Below are positions 53,778 to 64,000 of a stretch of 64,000 bases of DNA, in pieces. Both the position numbers and the translations under genes were made by a program. This stretch comes from Planctomycetaceae bacterium (lineage in GTDB: Bacteria > Planctomycetota > Planctomycetia > Pirellulales > Pirellulaceae). The DNA lies in contig JAAYDI010000001.1 in the NCBI GenBank assembly GCA_012729315.1, forward strand, positions 1 to 64,000, given 5' to 3'. The notes under the pieces were generated by a model. It saw only the letters and a list, made by a program, of their open reading frames with translations. It was not told where the DNA came from and did no database searches. Each line of letters opens with the position of its first letter. The first letter of the stretch is position 1.

Positions 53778-54021
53778 GAGAACCTCTACGGTACACCGGC
53801 TGCACAGGCTGCACCCACACCATACTCGCGGCATGCAGCCCCAGGGGTGACGAAAACCAGACCGCGCCCCAGCGCGCACCATCTCGGTTGCTTCCGTCCC
53901 GCAAGTGTAGCTCGCAGTTCCGCGGCGCAAGACCATCACGCACTGTACGTCGAGCCGCTCAATTCAGCACATCCGTTACAGACCGCTTCGCCCAGCCCAC
54001 GGCGCACGGCCGCCCACGCCG

Positions 54022-55161
54022 TCACTGCTGGCGCGCGGCAATCAGCTGATCGAGCTCGATCTTGAGTCGAGCCAGGATCTGATCGTAGGGCCAGGCGCCC
54101 AACGACTGGCTCCCCCGCTTCAGGTTCACCAGATGAGGGCCGCACCACAGCCCCAGGTCCGCCGCGTCGGTCTCGCCCGGACCATTGACGCGGCACCCCA
54201 TCACCGCAATGGTGATGGGATAGGCGCTGGCATACCGCGTCATGGCCTGGACCTGCTCCGCCAGCGCCACGAACGCCTCGTTCTCCACCCGCGAGCAGCT
54301 CGGGCAGGAGATGATGTTCAGACCGCCGAGCGCGCCGGACACGGCGTTGAGCATCCGGCCGGCGTGGATGTCCGCCAGGATCTGGCGGCCGGCTGCGATC
54401 TCCTGCTGCTTCTGGTCATGAGGCACCGTCAGCGATACCCGCAGCGTATCACCGATGCCGCGCCCAATGAGCTGCTCAAAGGCCCACCGCGTCTTGGTGA
54501 TCCCCGTCGGCGGCAGCCCCGCCTCCGTCACACCCAGATGCAGCGGCACGTCCGGCCGCGCTGCCGCAAACCGCTCATTCACCGTCACCACCCGCGCCGG
54601 GTCGGAATCCTTGAGCGACACACAGTAGCGAGTGAAACCCAGCGCGTCGAGCAGCTGGCAGTGCTCCTCCGCACTGATGAGCATCGGCGTGATCACGTCC
54701 CCCGCGTCAAATCGCGCGCGTTGGGCCGGATCGACACTGCCACAATTGACCCCCACACGCAGGGCACAATCGTGCCGCCGCGCCACCTCCACCAGATACC
54801 GTACCTTGTCCTGCCAGGACTTGTCTCGCTCGTGATGGTACAGGTGCCCCGGGTTGTAACGGATCTTGTCGACGTGCGGCGCTACTTCCGCCGCCAGCCG
54901 ATAGTTCTCCTGCAGGTCCACCGACAAGTTGGCCGTCGTCCGCCGGCGGATCTCCGCCAGCGCAGCCGCGTCCTGGCTGCTGTCCACCGCGATCCGCACC
55001 ACGTCCGCTCCCGCCGCCACCAGCTGATTGACCTGCCGCACCGTGGCCGCGACATCCCGCGTGCTGGTCGCCGTCATGCTCTGTACAGCAATCGGGTGCC
55101 CTGCACCAATGATGATCGACCCAATGGCAACTGACCGCGTGGGATTACGCCGGATGTCCAC
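54022..55161 (-). CDS. ispG: 4-hydroxy-3-methylbut-2-enyl-diphosphate synthase
   Basis: About 379 aa. Seventh step of the MEP isoprenoid pathway, a 4Fe-4S enzyme. [50 protein letters not shown] and [12 protein letters not shown] are family motifs; the cluster cysteines lie in [13 protein letters not shown] and [13 protein letters not shown]. The start is a GTG at 55161 ([10 protein letters not shown]) or a TTG two codons earlier; longer readings run into the inverted-repeat element. Confidence 0.92.
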   Translation of the reverse strand: MDIRRNPTRSVAIGSIIIGAGHPIAVQSMTATSTRDVAATVRQVNQLVAAGADVVRIAVDSSQDAAALAEIRRRTTANLSVDLQENYRLAAEVAPHVDKIRYNPGHLYHHERDKSWQDKVRYLVEVARRHDCALRVGVNCGSVDPAQRARFDAGDVITPMLISAEEHCQLLDALGFTRYCVSLKDSDPARVVTVNERFAAARPDVPLHLGVTEAGLPPTGITKTRWAFEQLIGRGIGDTLRVSLTVPHDQKQQEIAAGRQILADIHAGRMLNAVSGALGGLNIISCPSCSRVENEAFVALAEQVQAMTRYASAYPITIAVMGCRVNGPGETDAADLGLWCGPHLVNLKRGSQSLGAWPYDQILARLKIELDQLIAARQQ

Positions 55162-55178
55162 ACTCAAAGGCCCTGGGG

Positions 55179-55373
55179 GAATGACGGATGACGAATGACG
55201 AAGCACGAAGGAATGACCAGTGATGAATGGCGAATGATCAACTACAGGCTAACCTGCACCCGAGACACCAACGCCCTGGGGCACCTGCGATTCCGTGCAA
55301 CCCCACGCCAGTCATTCCCAAACGCTCATCGTTCGTCATTCCTTCGTGCTTGGTCATTCGTCATTCGTCATTC
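55179..55373. repeat. inverted-repeat element, copy B
   Basis: Left arm 55179-55217 and right arm 55335-55373 are reverse complements over 39 nt with two mismatches, sharing GAATGAC repeats and AAGCACGAAGGAAT with copy A. The centre, 117 nt, is unrelated to the copy A centre. The right arm supplies the last codons and stop of the GH88 gene; the left arm abuts the ispG start. Confidence 0.85.
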
Positions 55374-56488
55374 GTCATTTGTATTGCTTTCCGCAACGCT
55401 TCCACGAAAAAGAACTCGCCCCACATTACGGACTCGTCGACTCCCAGCCCCTTGGCCGTATGGTAGACGCCGTGCTTGAGGATGCCTTCCCAGCCGGGGG
55501 TGTCGATCGCCAGGTACTCGGGCGTGACGAGCGCGTCGAGCATCGCGATGGCGGTGTCGCGATAGGCGGCCGCGCGGTCGGGCAACCTGGTCTGTCCCGC
55601 CAGATCCAGCAGTCCGCTGGCGGCAATGGCGGCGGCGGAAGATTCCTTCTGAGCGCCCTGTGGGGGCGGAAGTGTCAGGTCGGCGTGGAAATCCCAATAC
55701 GGGACCCGGTCGGCCGGCAGATGGTTGAGCCAGTACTCCGCATTCCGCTCCGATACGTGCAGAAACTCGACGGCGTCGGTCAGCGCGTACATTTTGCTGT
55801 ATCCGTAGAGCGACCAGGCCAGGCCACGTGCCCAGGCGCTGTCGGCCCGGAGTCCCTGATGGGTGGACTGACGGAGGAACTGGCCGGACTGCGGCTCGAA
55901 GATGCCTTCATGGGCGGTCGAGCCGTCCGGGCGGACCAGGCGGTCGCGAGTGGTGCGGCAATGCGCCACGGCGATCCGTGCCAGGTCCTGATCGAGCGTC
56001 TGGTTGGCCACGTACTGGATCAGTGGCACGTTCATCATGATGTCGATAAACAGCGATGTCGGTGCCACGAAACTGCACAGGTACTGGCCCTGGGGCTGGA
56101 ACCGCCGGGACAGCGTCTGTCCCGCCTCAATGATCACCGCCAGCAGTCGCTTGTCCCCCGTCAGTTCATACCAGGGGAGGTAGGCGTTGAGGAACACGAA
56201 GCCCAGATCGTGGACATGCGGGTCCTGCTTGCGGTGTTCCAGCAGTTGTGCATAGTGCTCCGCCCGCGCCCGCCACTCGGCAGAACCGGTGCGGCGGTGA
56301 AACTGCCACATCATGCCGACCAGAAAACCACCCGTCCAGTCGGTCCAGAGTTCGCCAGCATGATGCCACCGCCCCCGCGTCGTGTAGATGGGGAAATAAT
56401 CCGGATGGCGATCGACAAGCGCCGCCACCTGACGTTCAGCGAAATCCAGCGCCGTTTCATAGCGCGCGACGCGATGCGTGCGGGACAT
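55361..56488 (-). CDS. unsaturated glucuronyl hydrolase (GH88)
   Basis: 375 aa. Motifs LWTDWTGGFLVGMMWQ, HVHDLGFVFLNAYL (with the family's catalytic Asp region), SAWARGLAWSLYGY and SSAAAIAASGLLDLA match GH88, which removes the unsaturated uronic acid left by polysaccharide lyases. Start at ATG 56488 (MSRTHR); an upstream TTG is also in frame. No signal peptide is visible, so it is probably cytoplasmic. The C-terminus ends MTNDE, encoded by the repeat arm, so its original tail was probably changed by the insertion. Confidence 0.9.
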   Translation of the reverse strand: MSRTHRVARYETALDFAERQVAALVDRHPDYFPIYTTRGRWHHAGELWTDWTGGFLVGMMWQFHRRTGSAEWRARAEHYAQLLEHRKQDPHVHDLGFVFLNAYLPWYELTGDKRLLAVIIEAGQTLSRRFQPQGQYLCSFVAPTSLFIDIMMNVPLIQYVANQTLDQDLARIAVAHCRTTRDRLVRPDGSTAHEGIFEPQSGQFLRQSTHQGLRADSAWARGLAWSLYGYSKMYALTDAVEFLHVSERNAEYWLNHLPADRVPYWDFHADLTLPPPQGAQKESSAAAIAASGLLDLAGQTRLPDRAAAYRDTAIAMLDALVTPEYLAIDTPGWEGILKHGVYHTAKGLGVDESVMWGEFFFVEALRKAIQMTNDE

Positions 56489-56700
56489 CGTCAATCAGTC
56501 CGTAGGTGACCAGTGGATCGGGGAAGCGAACGCTGCCAAAACCCATGCTACCGGCGGCGGCGGCCAGAGGGAAGTCGGGGCAGGCCGGCAGTTTGCCGCG
56601 TCGACCCGCACGCGGCCCTCTGCGCTTCGGCCGACCACTGCGCTGCGACTGCCGCCCTGTCACGCTTGACGAACCGCTGCGGCGCTGATATTCCAAGCGT

Positions 56701-57183
56701 GTGAACGTGTCACCCACTCTGCATATTGTGCTGCATCAGCCGGAAATCCCGCAGAACACGGGGAACATCAGCCGCACGTGCGTGGCGATTTCCGCCAAGC
56801 TGTGGCTCGTGCGGCCCCTCGGGTTTGAGCTGACCGACAAGCGACTGCGCCGCGCCGGACTCGACTACTGGAAGCATCTCGACTGGGAGGTGGTCGATCA
56901 GTGGGAGACGCTGCAGGCGCGGATCCCGGAGTTCCGCCCCTGGCTCTTCTCCAAATCGGCGCCCCAGCTGTTCACCAGTGTCTGCTATGAACCGGGAGAT
57001 GCATTGGTCTTCGGGTCGGAGACAACGGGCCTGCCCCGCAGTCTGCTGGCCGCCGCGCCGGCCCGTACCGTGCGGATTCCCGCCGGCCCGCACGTCCGCA
57101 GCTTGAACCTCTCCAACGCGGTGGCTGTCGCTGCCTATGAGGCTCTGCGGCAGTGGAACTACCCCGGGACCAGCGAACGCTGA
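56701..57183 (+). CDS. trmL: tRNA (cytidine/uridine-34-2'-O)-methyltransferase
   Basis: 160 aa, the TrmL length. SPOUT-fold signatures: LHQPEIPQNTGNISRTC, LWLVRPLGFELTDKRLRRAG, ALVFGSETTGLPRSLL and VRSLNLSNAVAVAAYEALRQ (knot and AdoMet-binding). It methylates the wobble ribose of leucine tRNAs. Starts with GTG at 56701 (NVSPTLHIVL). It is divergent from GH88, across about 210 nt with no gene. Confidence 0.92.
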   Translation: MNVSPTLHIVLHQPEIPQNTGNISRTCVAISAKLWLVRPLGFELTDKRLRRAGLDYWKHLDWEVVDQWETLQARIPEFRPWLFSKSAPQLFTSVCYEPGDALVFGSETTGLPRSLLAAAPARTVRIPAGPHVRSLNLSNAVAVAAYEALRQWNYPGTSER

Positions 57184-57312
57184 GCGCCTGTCCGCCGGGT
57201 CGCCCGACCTGAAGAGCTGTCCACTCCCACACGTATTTCCACGCGCTTTCCCACGCGCTCTGCACGTCTCGCACCGGCCTGTCCAGCTGCACTGGTCCAC
57301 CTGCCCCAGCTG

Positions 57313-58986
57313 TCACTCGATCCGGTAGGAATAAATGGCCAGGTGCCGGTAGTAGACTTCGAGCATATAGGTGGACAGGCAGGTAGTGTAGAGCCGGCCG
57401 CCGTACGCGCCCCAGCGGTCTCCGTCCGGATCCCAGCTGCCGGCCTCCCGGCCCTGCTGCACCTGGCGTTTGGGCATCTCCTCACGCATCACGTTGTTCC
57501 ACTGTTCCCAGTAATCCCCTTCGAGGTGGTGCAGCACCTGCGTGGCGTAGTACCAGTAGTAAACGTCGCGGGTCTCGTTCCAGTCGATACCGTTGTCGAG
57601 CAACAACTGGGCGCCGCGCAGCAATCGCGGGTCGTCCTGTTTCCACCCCAGGTACTGCCGGCACAGGAGCCCCTCGGCTGTCATCGCCAGACTGTAACCC
57701 TGGCGAATCGGTTGATATCTGTAGAGGCTGCCCCCGTCGAGCGCTACAGTGTCCAGAAACTTGTCCACGCGGTGAAAGGTGAGGCTGGGCACGTCCAGAC
57801 CGGCCATTAACGCACTCTGCAGGCCCATCACAAACCAGCCGGTCACGGAGGTGTCGGAATCCACGCCGGGTAGATACCGCCAGCCCCCTTCGGGCGACTG
57901 GATCTTCACGGCGTAGTCGACCGCTTTCTGAGCCGGAGCGCGAAACATCGACGACTTGGTCATCCCGTAGATTTCGCAGACGGCGATCATGGCCAGTCCC
58001 TGACTGTACGGCCGGTCTTGGTCTTGGCCACCGTGATAGAAACAACCGTCCTGGTCCTGCTCCTTGAGCAGCGCACGCCAGCCGTTGAGGACCTGTTCCT
58101 GAAAGTCGCCGCGCTCGGTGGTGTTGCCGGCTCCCTGGAACGCGATCAGCGCCATGGCAGTGGCCGCCACTTTCGCATCGGTCATCCCGGGATTGCTGTA
58201 AGGCCCCTGCAGGCTCCAGCTGCCATCGCGACGCTGGTTGCGTTTGAGCCAGTCCAGCGCGCGCTGGACGGCAGCCTCCGTCACCTGCGTACCGCCGTAC
58301 TTGACCAGCAGCCCCCGTTTCATGCCCGCTTCGCGGCCGGTCAGCGCACTGCCGATCGCCGCCGTCTCCAGACGGGCGGTGGGCAGGAGTCCACCCTGCA
58401 TGGGATCAATCATGGGCGGGCTGGCCAGCGGATCGAGCGCCGGTGCCGGCCCCAGCGAAAAACTCGGTGTCTCCCCCCCCATCATGTCCATCGGTGCGTC
58501 CAGCGAATCGTCCTCCAACTGGGCGCCCAGCGTATCCGCGTAGGTGGCGTCGAGCGAGATGATGGAGGGCAGATCCCGGCTGATCACGATCCATGACAAC
58601 ACGATGAGAATCAACGTGTGGAGCACGAAGCTGATGAGCCAAGCGGGCGCTGTCCGGATGGCTGCGGCGGCCAGGTCTTGTGGTTCGAGCGGATCGGGCT
58701 CCGGCGCGTCGATCGTCAACTGACCTTTACCGTGCTGGGCTGCACTGCCGGGCACAGGCGGGGGGGGCTGGCTGCGGGCGGGCGCTCCCCCAGGCACCTC
58801 GCGCTGCGGACGCGGCCCGGGTTGACGCGGCAACGGGATGGCCTTCGGCAGCGGCCGAGCGGTCGGCAGCGGCGGGCCCCCGCCGGCAGACGACCCACCA
58901 TCTGTACTTTGCGCAGGCTCTATCGCGGCCACGGGAAGGTCCGGTGGTGTAATAGCCTCAAAACGCTCCGGTTTTCGCCGCGCCAT
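57313..58986 (-). CDS. prenyltransferase/squalene-oxidase repeat membrane protein
   Basis: 557 aa. Proline-rich cytoplasmic N-terminus (residues 1-110), one membrane helix (APAWLISFVLHTLILIVLSWIVI), then alpha-alpha toroid repeats (ALDWLKRNQRRDGSWSLQGP, KIQSPEGGWRYLPGVDSDTS, VTGWFVMGLQSALMAGLD). This planctomycete form is annotated by its repeats; no DxDD cyclase motif is present, so a terpene cyclase is unlikely. Function unknown. Convergent with trmL. Confidence 0.82.
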   Translation of the reverse strand: MARRKPERFEAITPPDLPVAAIEPAQSTDGGSSAGGGPPLPTARPLPKAIPLPRQPGPRPQREVPGGAPARSQPPPPVPGSAAQHGKGQLTIDAPEPDPLEPQDLAAAAIRTAPAWLISFVLHTLILIVLSWIVISRDLPSIISLDATYADTLGAQLEDDSLDAPMDMMGGETPSFSLGPAPALDPLASPPMIDPMQGGLLPTARLETAAIGSALTGREAGMKRGLLVKYGGTQVTEAAVQRALDWLKRNQRRDGSWSLQGPYSNPGMTDAKVAATAMALIAFQGAGNTTERGDFQEQVLNGWRALLKEQDQDGCFYHGGQDQDRPYSQGLAMIAVCEIYGMTKSSMFRAPAQKAVDYAVKIQSPEGGWRYLPGVDSDTSVTGWFVMGLQSALMAGLDVPSLTFHRVDKFLDTVALDGGSLYRYQPIRQGYSLAMTAEGLLCRQYLGWKQDDPRLLRGAQLLLDNGIDWNETRDVYYWYYATQVLHHLEGDYWEQWNNVMREEMPKRQVQQGREAGSWDPDGDRWGAYGGRLYTTCLSTYMLEVYYRHLAIYSYRIE

Positions 58987-59110
58987 GTTTTCTTTTCCAG
59001 CCCCGCGTACCCCTGTGGCGGCCCGTTCTTGGAGTCTACCCCTTCACCTCCGAACCGGCAAGCAAAGTCTAACGGCGCCGGGATGTTGCGGCGATTCGGC
59101 ACCGCACCGT

Positions 59111-59130
59111 CGTCCACGCCCGTCCACGCC
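59111..59130. repeat. 10-bp perfect tandem duplication
   Basis: CGTCCACGCC at 59111-59120 and 59121-59130, upstream of the tRNA gene. Confidence 0.85.
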
Positions 59131-59281
59131 GTTCGGCGTCCGCATGCCCCGCACAATCGCCACAGAACGACACCGAAGTGTCCATAACTTGGGCTTTCCC
59201 CCTCGACGGCTCCCGTTCCATCAGTACAATGACGGTGTTGCTCAGGCATAAACACGAGTCAATTCGATAAAAAATACATGA

Positions 59282-60906
<1,625 letters not shown>

Positions 60907-60910
<4 letters not shown>

Positions 60911-61134
60911 GGGCCGGTCTCCTGGGCCTTGAGGATGTCCACGGCGCGGCGGGCGATGACCCGCACCAGCCAGCTTCGGGCGTCCCGAATCTGCCGGCGG
61001 CTCGGTTGGAAAAGCTCGCGTGGTTCATCGTCATAAGCCCTTGTTTGACGGCATTTTACGTCAGAGACGGCCGGATTGAAAGCCTTTTCCGGCTTCGTTG
61101 CGTGAAATCCAACCTCGGCGGCACTCGGCTCCAT
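60907..61134 (-). CDS. small protein upstream of integrase
   Basis: 75 aa, stop overlapping the integrase start (ATGA). A basic stretch RRQIRDARSWLVRVIARRAV suggests a helix that could bind DNA, as in excisionases or directionality factors, but there is no recognised family. The start is uncertain. Confidence 0.45.
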
Positions 61135-61172
61135 GCTGAGTGCTTACCGGAGCCGTCGGGAAGTGGCCCACG

Positions 61173-61646
61173 TTACCACCGGCCGGCGGGGCAGGCGTTG
61201 GCGAGGTCGGAGCGGAAGCGGCCGAAGCAGCAGCCGGCGTGAAGGACGCAGGCGAAGCCGTCGTCCCGCGCGTGCTCGCAGGCTTTACAGGTGGCGAAGC
61301 GGCGCTTGATCTCCGCGAGCCGGGCGACGACGGCTTCCGCGGCGGCTTGGGCGTCGGCGTCCGGTGCGGCCGGCTGGGGGACCGCGCCTTCGCGGGGCGG
61401 CGGCGATTCGCGCGCGGGGATGGGCTGGGCGGCGTGCAGGCCCGGAGCGACGGCGACGCCGGCGGCGGCAGGCACCGCGCCCTTGTAGCTGCCGTGCCGC
61501 CGGCAGAGGTCGAGGTAGCTGGCCAGGTCGATCCAGTAGTGGGCCTTGTCGGCGCGCTCGGCGCTGGCGAGGACGGCTTCGGCGTAGCCGGCCGGCCGGG
61601 CGCGGGCGGTGCGTTTCAAGGCAGTGATGGATCGGCGAATCAGCAT
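61173..61646 (-). CDS. Cys-rich hypothetical, phage-like element
   Basis: 157 aa, unrecognised. Basic N-terminus (IRRSITALKRTARARPAGYA), Ala/Pro-rich middle and Cys-rich end CKACEHARDDGFACVLHAGC then CFGRFRSDLANACPAGRW, possibly a zinc-binding module. Its start is 7 nt from the previous gene's stop. Confidence 0.65.
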   Translation of the reverse strand: MLIRRSITALKRTARARPAGYAEAVLASAERADKAHYWIDLASYLDLCRRHGSYKGAVPAAAGVAVAPGLHAAQPIPARESPPPREGAVPQPAAPDADAQAAAEAVVARLAEIKRRFATCKACEHARDDGFACVLHAGCCFGRFRSDLANACPAGRW

Positions 61647-61653
61647 GGCGGTC

Positions 61654-62286
61654 TCACGGTGCGGGCGGGACTTCCTCGAAGGTCAGGTCGAACCGATACC
61701 ACGCCCCGAAGTGGTAGAGCGGGTCGTTCGTGGTCGCGTCGATGTGCAGCGTGTGCGGGCCGGCCGTCAGCAGCACTTGCTGGGGCGGCGGCGGGTTGGA
61801 CACCACCGGCCCCATGCCGGCGCATCCCTGCTGCCCGCCGGGCGCGTGGGCCGAGCCGACAAGCAGGCCGTCCACGTACAAGCTCATCAGTTCGTAGTTG
61901 GGGTCTTGCGTCTCGCCCATGCCGGACCACGCCACGGTCATCAGCGTGTCCCGCGGCACGATGATTTCGCAGGTGGCCGTGGCGTACTGCGTGTACGGGT
62001 TGTGGCCCATGCAGTTGGTGTCGTCTTCCCAGTCCAGCCGAAGGCTTCGGCCGTTGTTGAGAATGCTCCACGGGCTGGCCGGCACGTCGGCCGGGTCGTC
62101 GTAGGCGCGGAAGGCCCCATCCTGCCCGCCGTCGATGAAGCCCTGGTCGGTGAAGCTCCAGGTCTGGAGGAACTCGATGCAGCACGCCGCGCACTGGCCA
62201 TCGACGTTGTAGATCGCAGCCTTGCCCGAAACGAGCACGCCGCGCTTGCCGCTGGCGATAGCTACCGCCTTGCCTGTTGTGGACAT
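61654..62286 (-). CDS. phage-like element protein, hypothetical
   Basis: 210 aa. ATG at 62286 follows AGGAGGG. Residues VDGQCAACCIEFLQTWSFTD, later GMGETQDPNYELMSLYVDGL and HTLHIDATTNDPLYHFGAWY, suggest a beta-rich structural or adhesin-like protein. No family recognised. Confidence 0.65.
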   Translation of the reverse strand: MSTTGKAVAIASGKRGVLVSGKAAIYNVDGQCAACCIEFLQTWSFTDQGFIDGGQDGAFRAYDDPADVPASPWSILNNGRSLRLDWEDDTNCMGHNPYTQYATATCEIIVPRDTLMTVAWSGMGETQDPNYELMSLYVDGLLVGSAHAPGGQQGCAGMGPVVSNPPPPQQVLLTAGPHTLHIDATTNDPLYHFGAWYRFDLTFEEVPPAP

Positions 62287-62297
62287 GCCCGGCCCTC

Positions 62298-63131
62298 CTA
62301 CGGCTCCGACTCGGAAGTCTCGCAAGGCTCCTGGTCGGCGACTTCGTTGATCCAGCCGAGCACAAGCTCGCCGTCGGTGTCCCAGTGGGCATAGCCGAAC
62401 GTCGCCGGGATGATGAAGCCCACCGAAGGGCGCTGCCACTTGTGCGGCGCGGCGACGGGATCGACGGCGCTGGCCAGCGTCTCGCTGGTGAACGGATCGG
62501 TCACGTCGTAGGTCCACGTCGCCGGGTTCTGATCGTCGCCCTGCTCGCCGCCGTACTGCGACAGGTCCACCGGGAAGACGGCCGGCTCGGGCAGAATGCC
62601 CAGCCGCACGAGCGCCCACTGGACGCCCGTGCCGCCTTCGCGCCAGAGAATCGCGGCGGACCCGCGCTTGACCGCGGTGAGGTTCGCGGCCGAGCCGTCC
62701 GTCACCTCGGCCAAGCGGTACGGGAAGTCCTCGTCCGGCACGTCCAGGCGGACAGGCACGGCGCCTGCCGCCACGGCCAGGGCGAGTTCGCCGGCAGCAA
62801 CAGGCTCCAGAAGTACGACGAACTTGCCGGCGTGGTCGTCCTCGGCCGGCGTCACGCCGGCCATGGCCGGGGCGTTCTTGAACGCCTCTTCGTCGCTGGC
62901 CGGGTCGAAGATCGGCGAGTCGATGCCCAGCACCTCGTACCGCTCACGGTCCGCCCCGCTGTCGTTGCGGACGTGGATGATGCAGTTGTGCCGGCCGGAC
63001 GGTGTGCCTTGTTGGCGCTGGCTGTGCCGGCGCTGGAGGTAGTCGCGGGCGGAATCGACGAACGTGTTGAACGTCGCCGCGGGGATGGCGAGCGGATCGC
63101 CCGGCTTGACCTTCTTGAGCGTGTCGCCCAT
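62298..63131 (-). CDS. phage-like element protein, hypothetical
   Basis: 277 aa. MGDTLKKVKPGDPLAIPAAT starts after a good-length gap of 3 nt from the upstream stop. Central beta-rich region (VVLLEPVAAGELALAVAAGA) and end GELVLGWINEVADQEP. No family recognised; gene order suggests a virion or tail component. Confidence 0.6.
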   Translation of the reverse strand: MGDTLKKVKPGDPLAIPAATFNTFVDSARDYLQRRHSQRQQGTPSGRHNCIIHVRNDSGADRERYEVLGIDSPIFDPASDEEAFKNAPAMAGVTPAEDDHAGKFVVLLEPVAAGELALAVAAGAVPVRLDVPDEDFPYRLAEVTDGSAANLTAVKRGSAAILWREGGTGVQWALVRLGILPEPAVFPVDLSQYGGEQGDDQNPATWTYDVTDPFTSETLASAVDPVAAPHKWQRPSVGFIIPATFGYAHWDTDGELVLGWINEVADQEPCETSESEP

Positions 63132-63134
63132 GGC

Positions 63135-63950
63135 TTACGTCCCGATTCCCAGTCCGCCGAAGTTGCCTTCCTCGTACACGCGCTCGATGTAGACGGCGAC
63201 GGGCTTCTTCACGATGGCCTTGGCCGCGGCGTCTTCCGAGTCGGCGTAGCGGACCCACATGTATTCCCAGCCCTTCTTGCTGATGCCGCCGATCCCGCCG
63301 ACGCTGATGCCCGTGCGGTTGGGGCTGGCCGCGAAGCGGTAGGTGATCTCCCAGTCGTCGGTGCCGCGCTTCGAGCCGGACGCGCCCAGGAAGAGGCACT
63401 CGCCGGCGGCGCAGCCCTTGAAGCCGCCGTTGTTCACCTTGCCGGTGAGACTGAACAGCGTGCCGCGGTAGGTCGGCGTGACGAACGAGTCGGCTAGGTA
63501 GTGGGTTTCCGAGAAGGCGTAGACCGGCACGGTGATATCGACGCCTTCCACGTTGTCATGCGTGACGCCGATCGCGCCGCCGAAGTCCGGGGCGGTCTTG
63601 CCCGGCGCGGCGTAGCGGTTCACCGTGGAAATCGACTGTGTGACGTGCTGCGTCCCGCCCGAGGTGTCGAAGGCGAAGCTCGATTCGCCCACCTCGGCCG
63701 GCGGCTTTACGCCATACCGGACCGTCGCCAGCCAGCGGCCGTCGCCGGCGGTCGAGTCCACCCATTCCGGCTCGATCTGGATCGACTGGCGGGTCAGGCC
63801 GTTGTAGCTGGTGGGCGTGGAACTGCTGATGAGGTTCTTGGCCGTGACATCATCGCTGGTCCCGGTGAGGATGTAGAGCATCTCCACCGAGGCGTTGTCG
63901 CCTGTGTTCCACTTGCGGCTGTCGAGCTTTTCGGTGAGCGTCAAGGGCAT
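63135..63950 (-). CDS. phage-like element protein, possibly structural
   Basis: 271 aa. MPLTLTEKLDSRKWNTGDN, then SVEMLYILTGTSDDVTAKNL and TEFAYRF-like WEITYRFAASPNRTGISVGG. Beta-strand-rich, no signal, no family recognised. Position next to other tightly packed minus-strand genes suggests a tail or capsid-associated protein. Confidence 0.6.
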   Translation of the reverse strand: MPLTLTEKLDSRKWNTGDNASVEMLYILTGTSDDVTAKNLISSSTPTSYNGLTRQSIQIEPEWVDSTAGDGRWLATVRYGVKPPAEVGESSFAFDTSGGTQHVTQSISTVNRYAAPGKTAPDFGGAIGVTHDNVEGVDITVPVYAFSETHYLADSFVTPTYRGTLFSLTGKVNNGGFKGCAAGECLFLGASGSKRGTDDWEITYRFAASPNRTGISVGGIGGISKKGWEYMWVRYADSEDAAAKAIVKKPVAVYIERVYEEGNFGGLGIGT

Positions 63951-63959
63951 GGTCGGACC

Positions 63960-64000
63960 TCACACGAACGCCGCCTGGTTGTTCTTCACGTCCTGCCGCA
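63960..64000 (-). CDS. partial gene cut by the window's right edge
   Basis: The last 12 codons before TGA at 63960-63962 read RQDVKNNQAAFV, about 9 nt from the next start. Too short to identify; it shows that the minus-strand cluster continues beyond 64000. Confidence 0.4.
   Translation of the reverse strand, partial: RQDVKNNQAAFV

Noticed and set aside
57313-58986. Terpene cyclase
   Set aside because: The toroid repeats are present but DxDD is missing and a proline-rich membrane-anchored N-terminus is unlike cyclases.
58987-59281. Promoter boxes for tRNA-fMet
   Set aside because: An AT-rich stretch lies at about 59240-59280 but no -35/-10 pair with normal spacing could be fixed.

Overview
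High-GC (about 60-65 percent by eye) bacterial chromosome from a planctomycete, probably of the Pirellulales/Planctomycetales type. This is inferred from gene content: many Gfo/Idh/MocA oxidoreductases, secreted beta-helix and pectate-lyase-like proteins, an HzsA-like beta-propeller/cytochrome c protein, a prenyltransferase-repeat protein with a proline-rich N-terminal membrane region, a DUF1570-type HExxH lipoprotein and an HTH-EIIA fusion. No rRNA or ribosomal protein gene is present to fix the taxonomy.

Layout. 1-28 kb is a catabolic region for plant- or algal-type polysaccharide: a decayed beta-helix gene at the left edge, two secreted beta-helix proteins, aldose 1-epimerase, four of the window's five Gfo/Idh/MocA proteins, SDR and NAD-epimerase, VOC protein, sugar isomerase/epimerase, an esterase-GH5 fusion, the HzsA-like protein and an acetylxylan-esterase-like protein. 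A glycan-assembly operon (GT2, AsnB, membrane protein) and rtcA are embedded in it. 28-36 kb carries fatty-acid-type genes (FabG and a divergent tandem hotdog protein), a tryptophanase-family lyase, a Ktr/Trk potassium system and HtpX. 36-59 kb is housekeeping: thiL, an HtrA protease, a second FabG-like SDR, a MurE-like ligase, an HTH-EIIA regulator, rimO, pgsA, a CPBP protease, an LpxL-like acyltransferase, motAB, ispG, GH88 and trmL. At 59.3 kb an initiator tRNA-Met gene is followed by a large serine recombinase and, to the right edge, tightly packed minus-strand genes of an integrated phage-like element with no recognisable families.

How the genes could work together: secreted beta-helix and esterase/GH5 enzymes open polysaccharides. 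Sugar oxidoreductases and epimerases interconvert the released sugars, GH88 removes unsaturated uronic residues and GalM equilibrates anomers. The minus-strand cluster 8.1-10.4 kb (isomerase, oxidoreductase, VOC protein) has gaps from a 1-nt overlap to about 30 nt and ends in a strong hairpin, so it is probably one operon.

The most unusual signals are not ordinary genes: (1) a roughly 190-nt element with 37-39-nt inverted arms, found twice (7.9 kb and 55.2 kb) with unrelated centres of about 115 nt; (2) a run of strong hairpins with lower GC between a fabG-like gene and the MurE-like gene (41.1-41.5 kb), competing with a small overlapping reading frame; (3) a MurE-like ligase that has lost the usual diaminopimelate motif; (4) a serine integrase whose stop codon lies in the antisense of the tRNA-fMet anticodon loop; (5) many perfect 10-16-bp tandem duplications, mostly at gene edges; (6) several broken or truncated remnants of secreted carbohydrate-active proteins.
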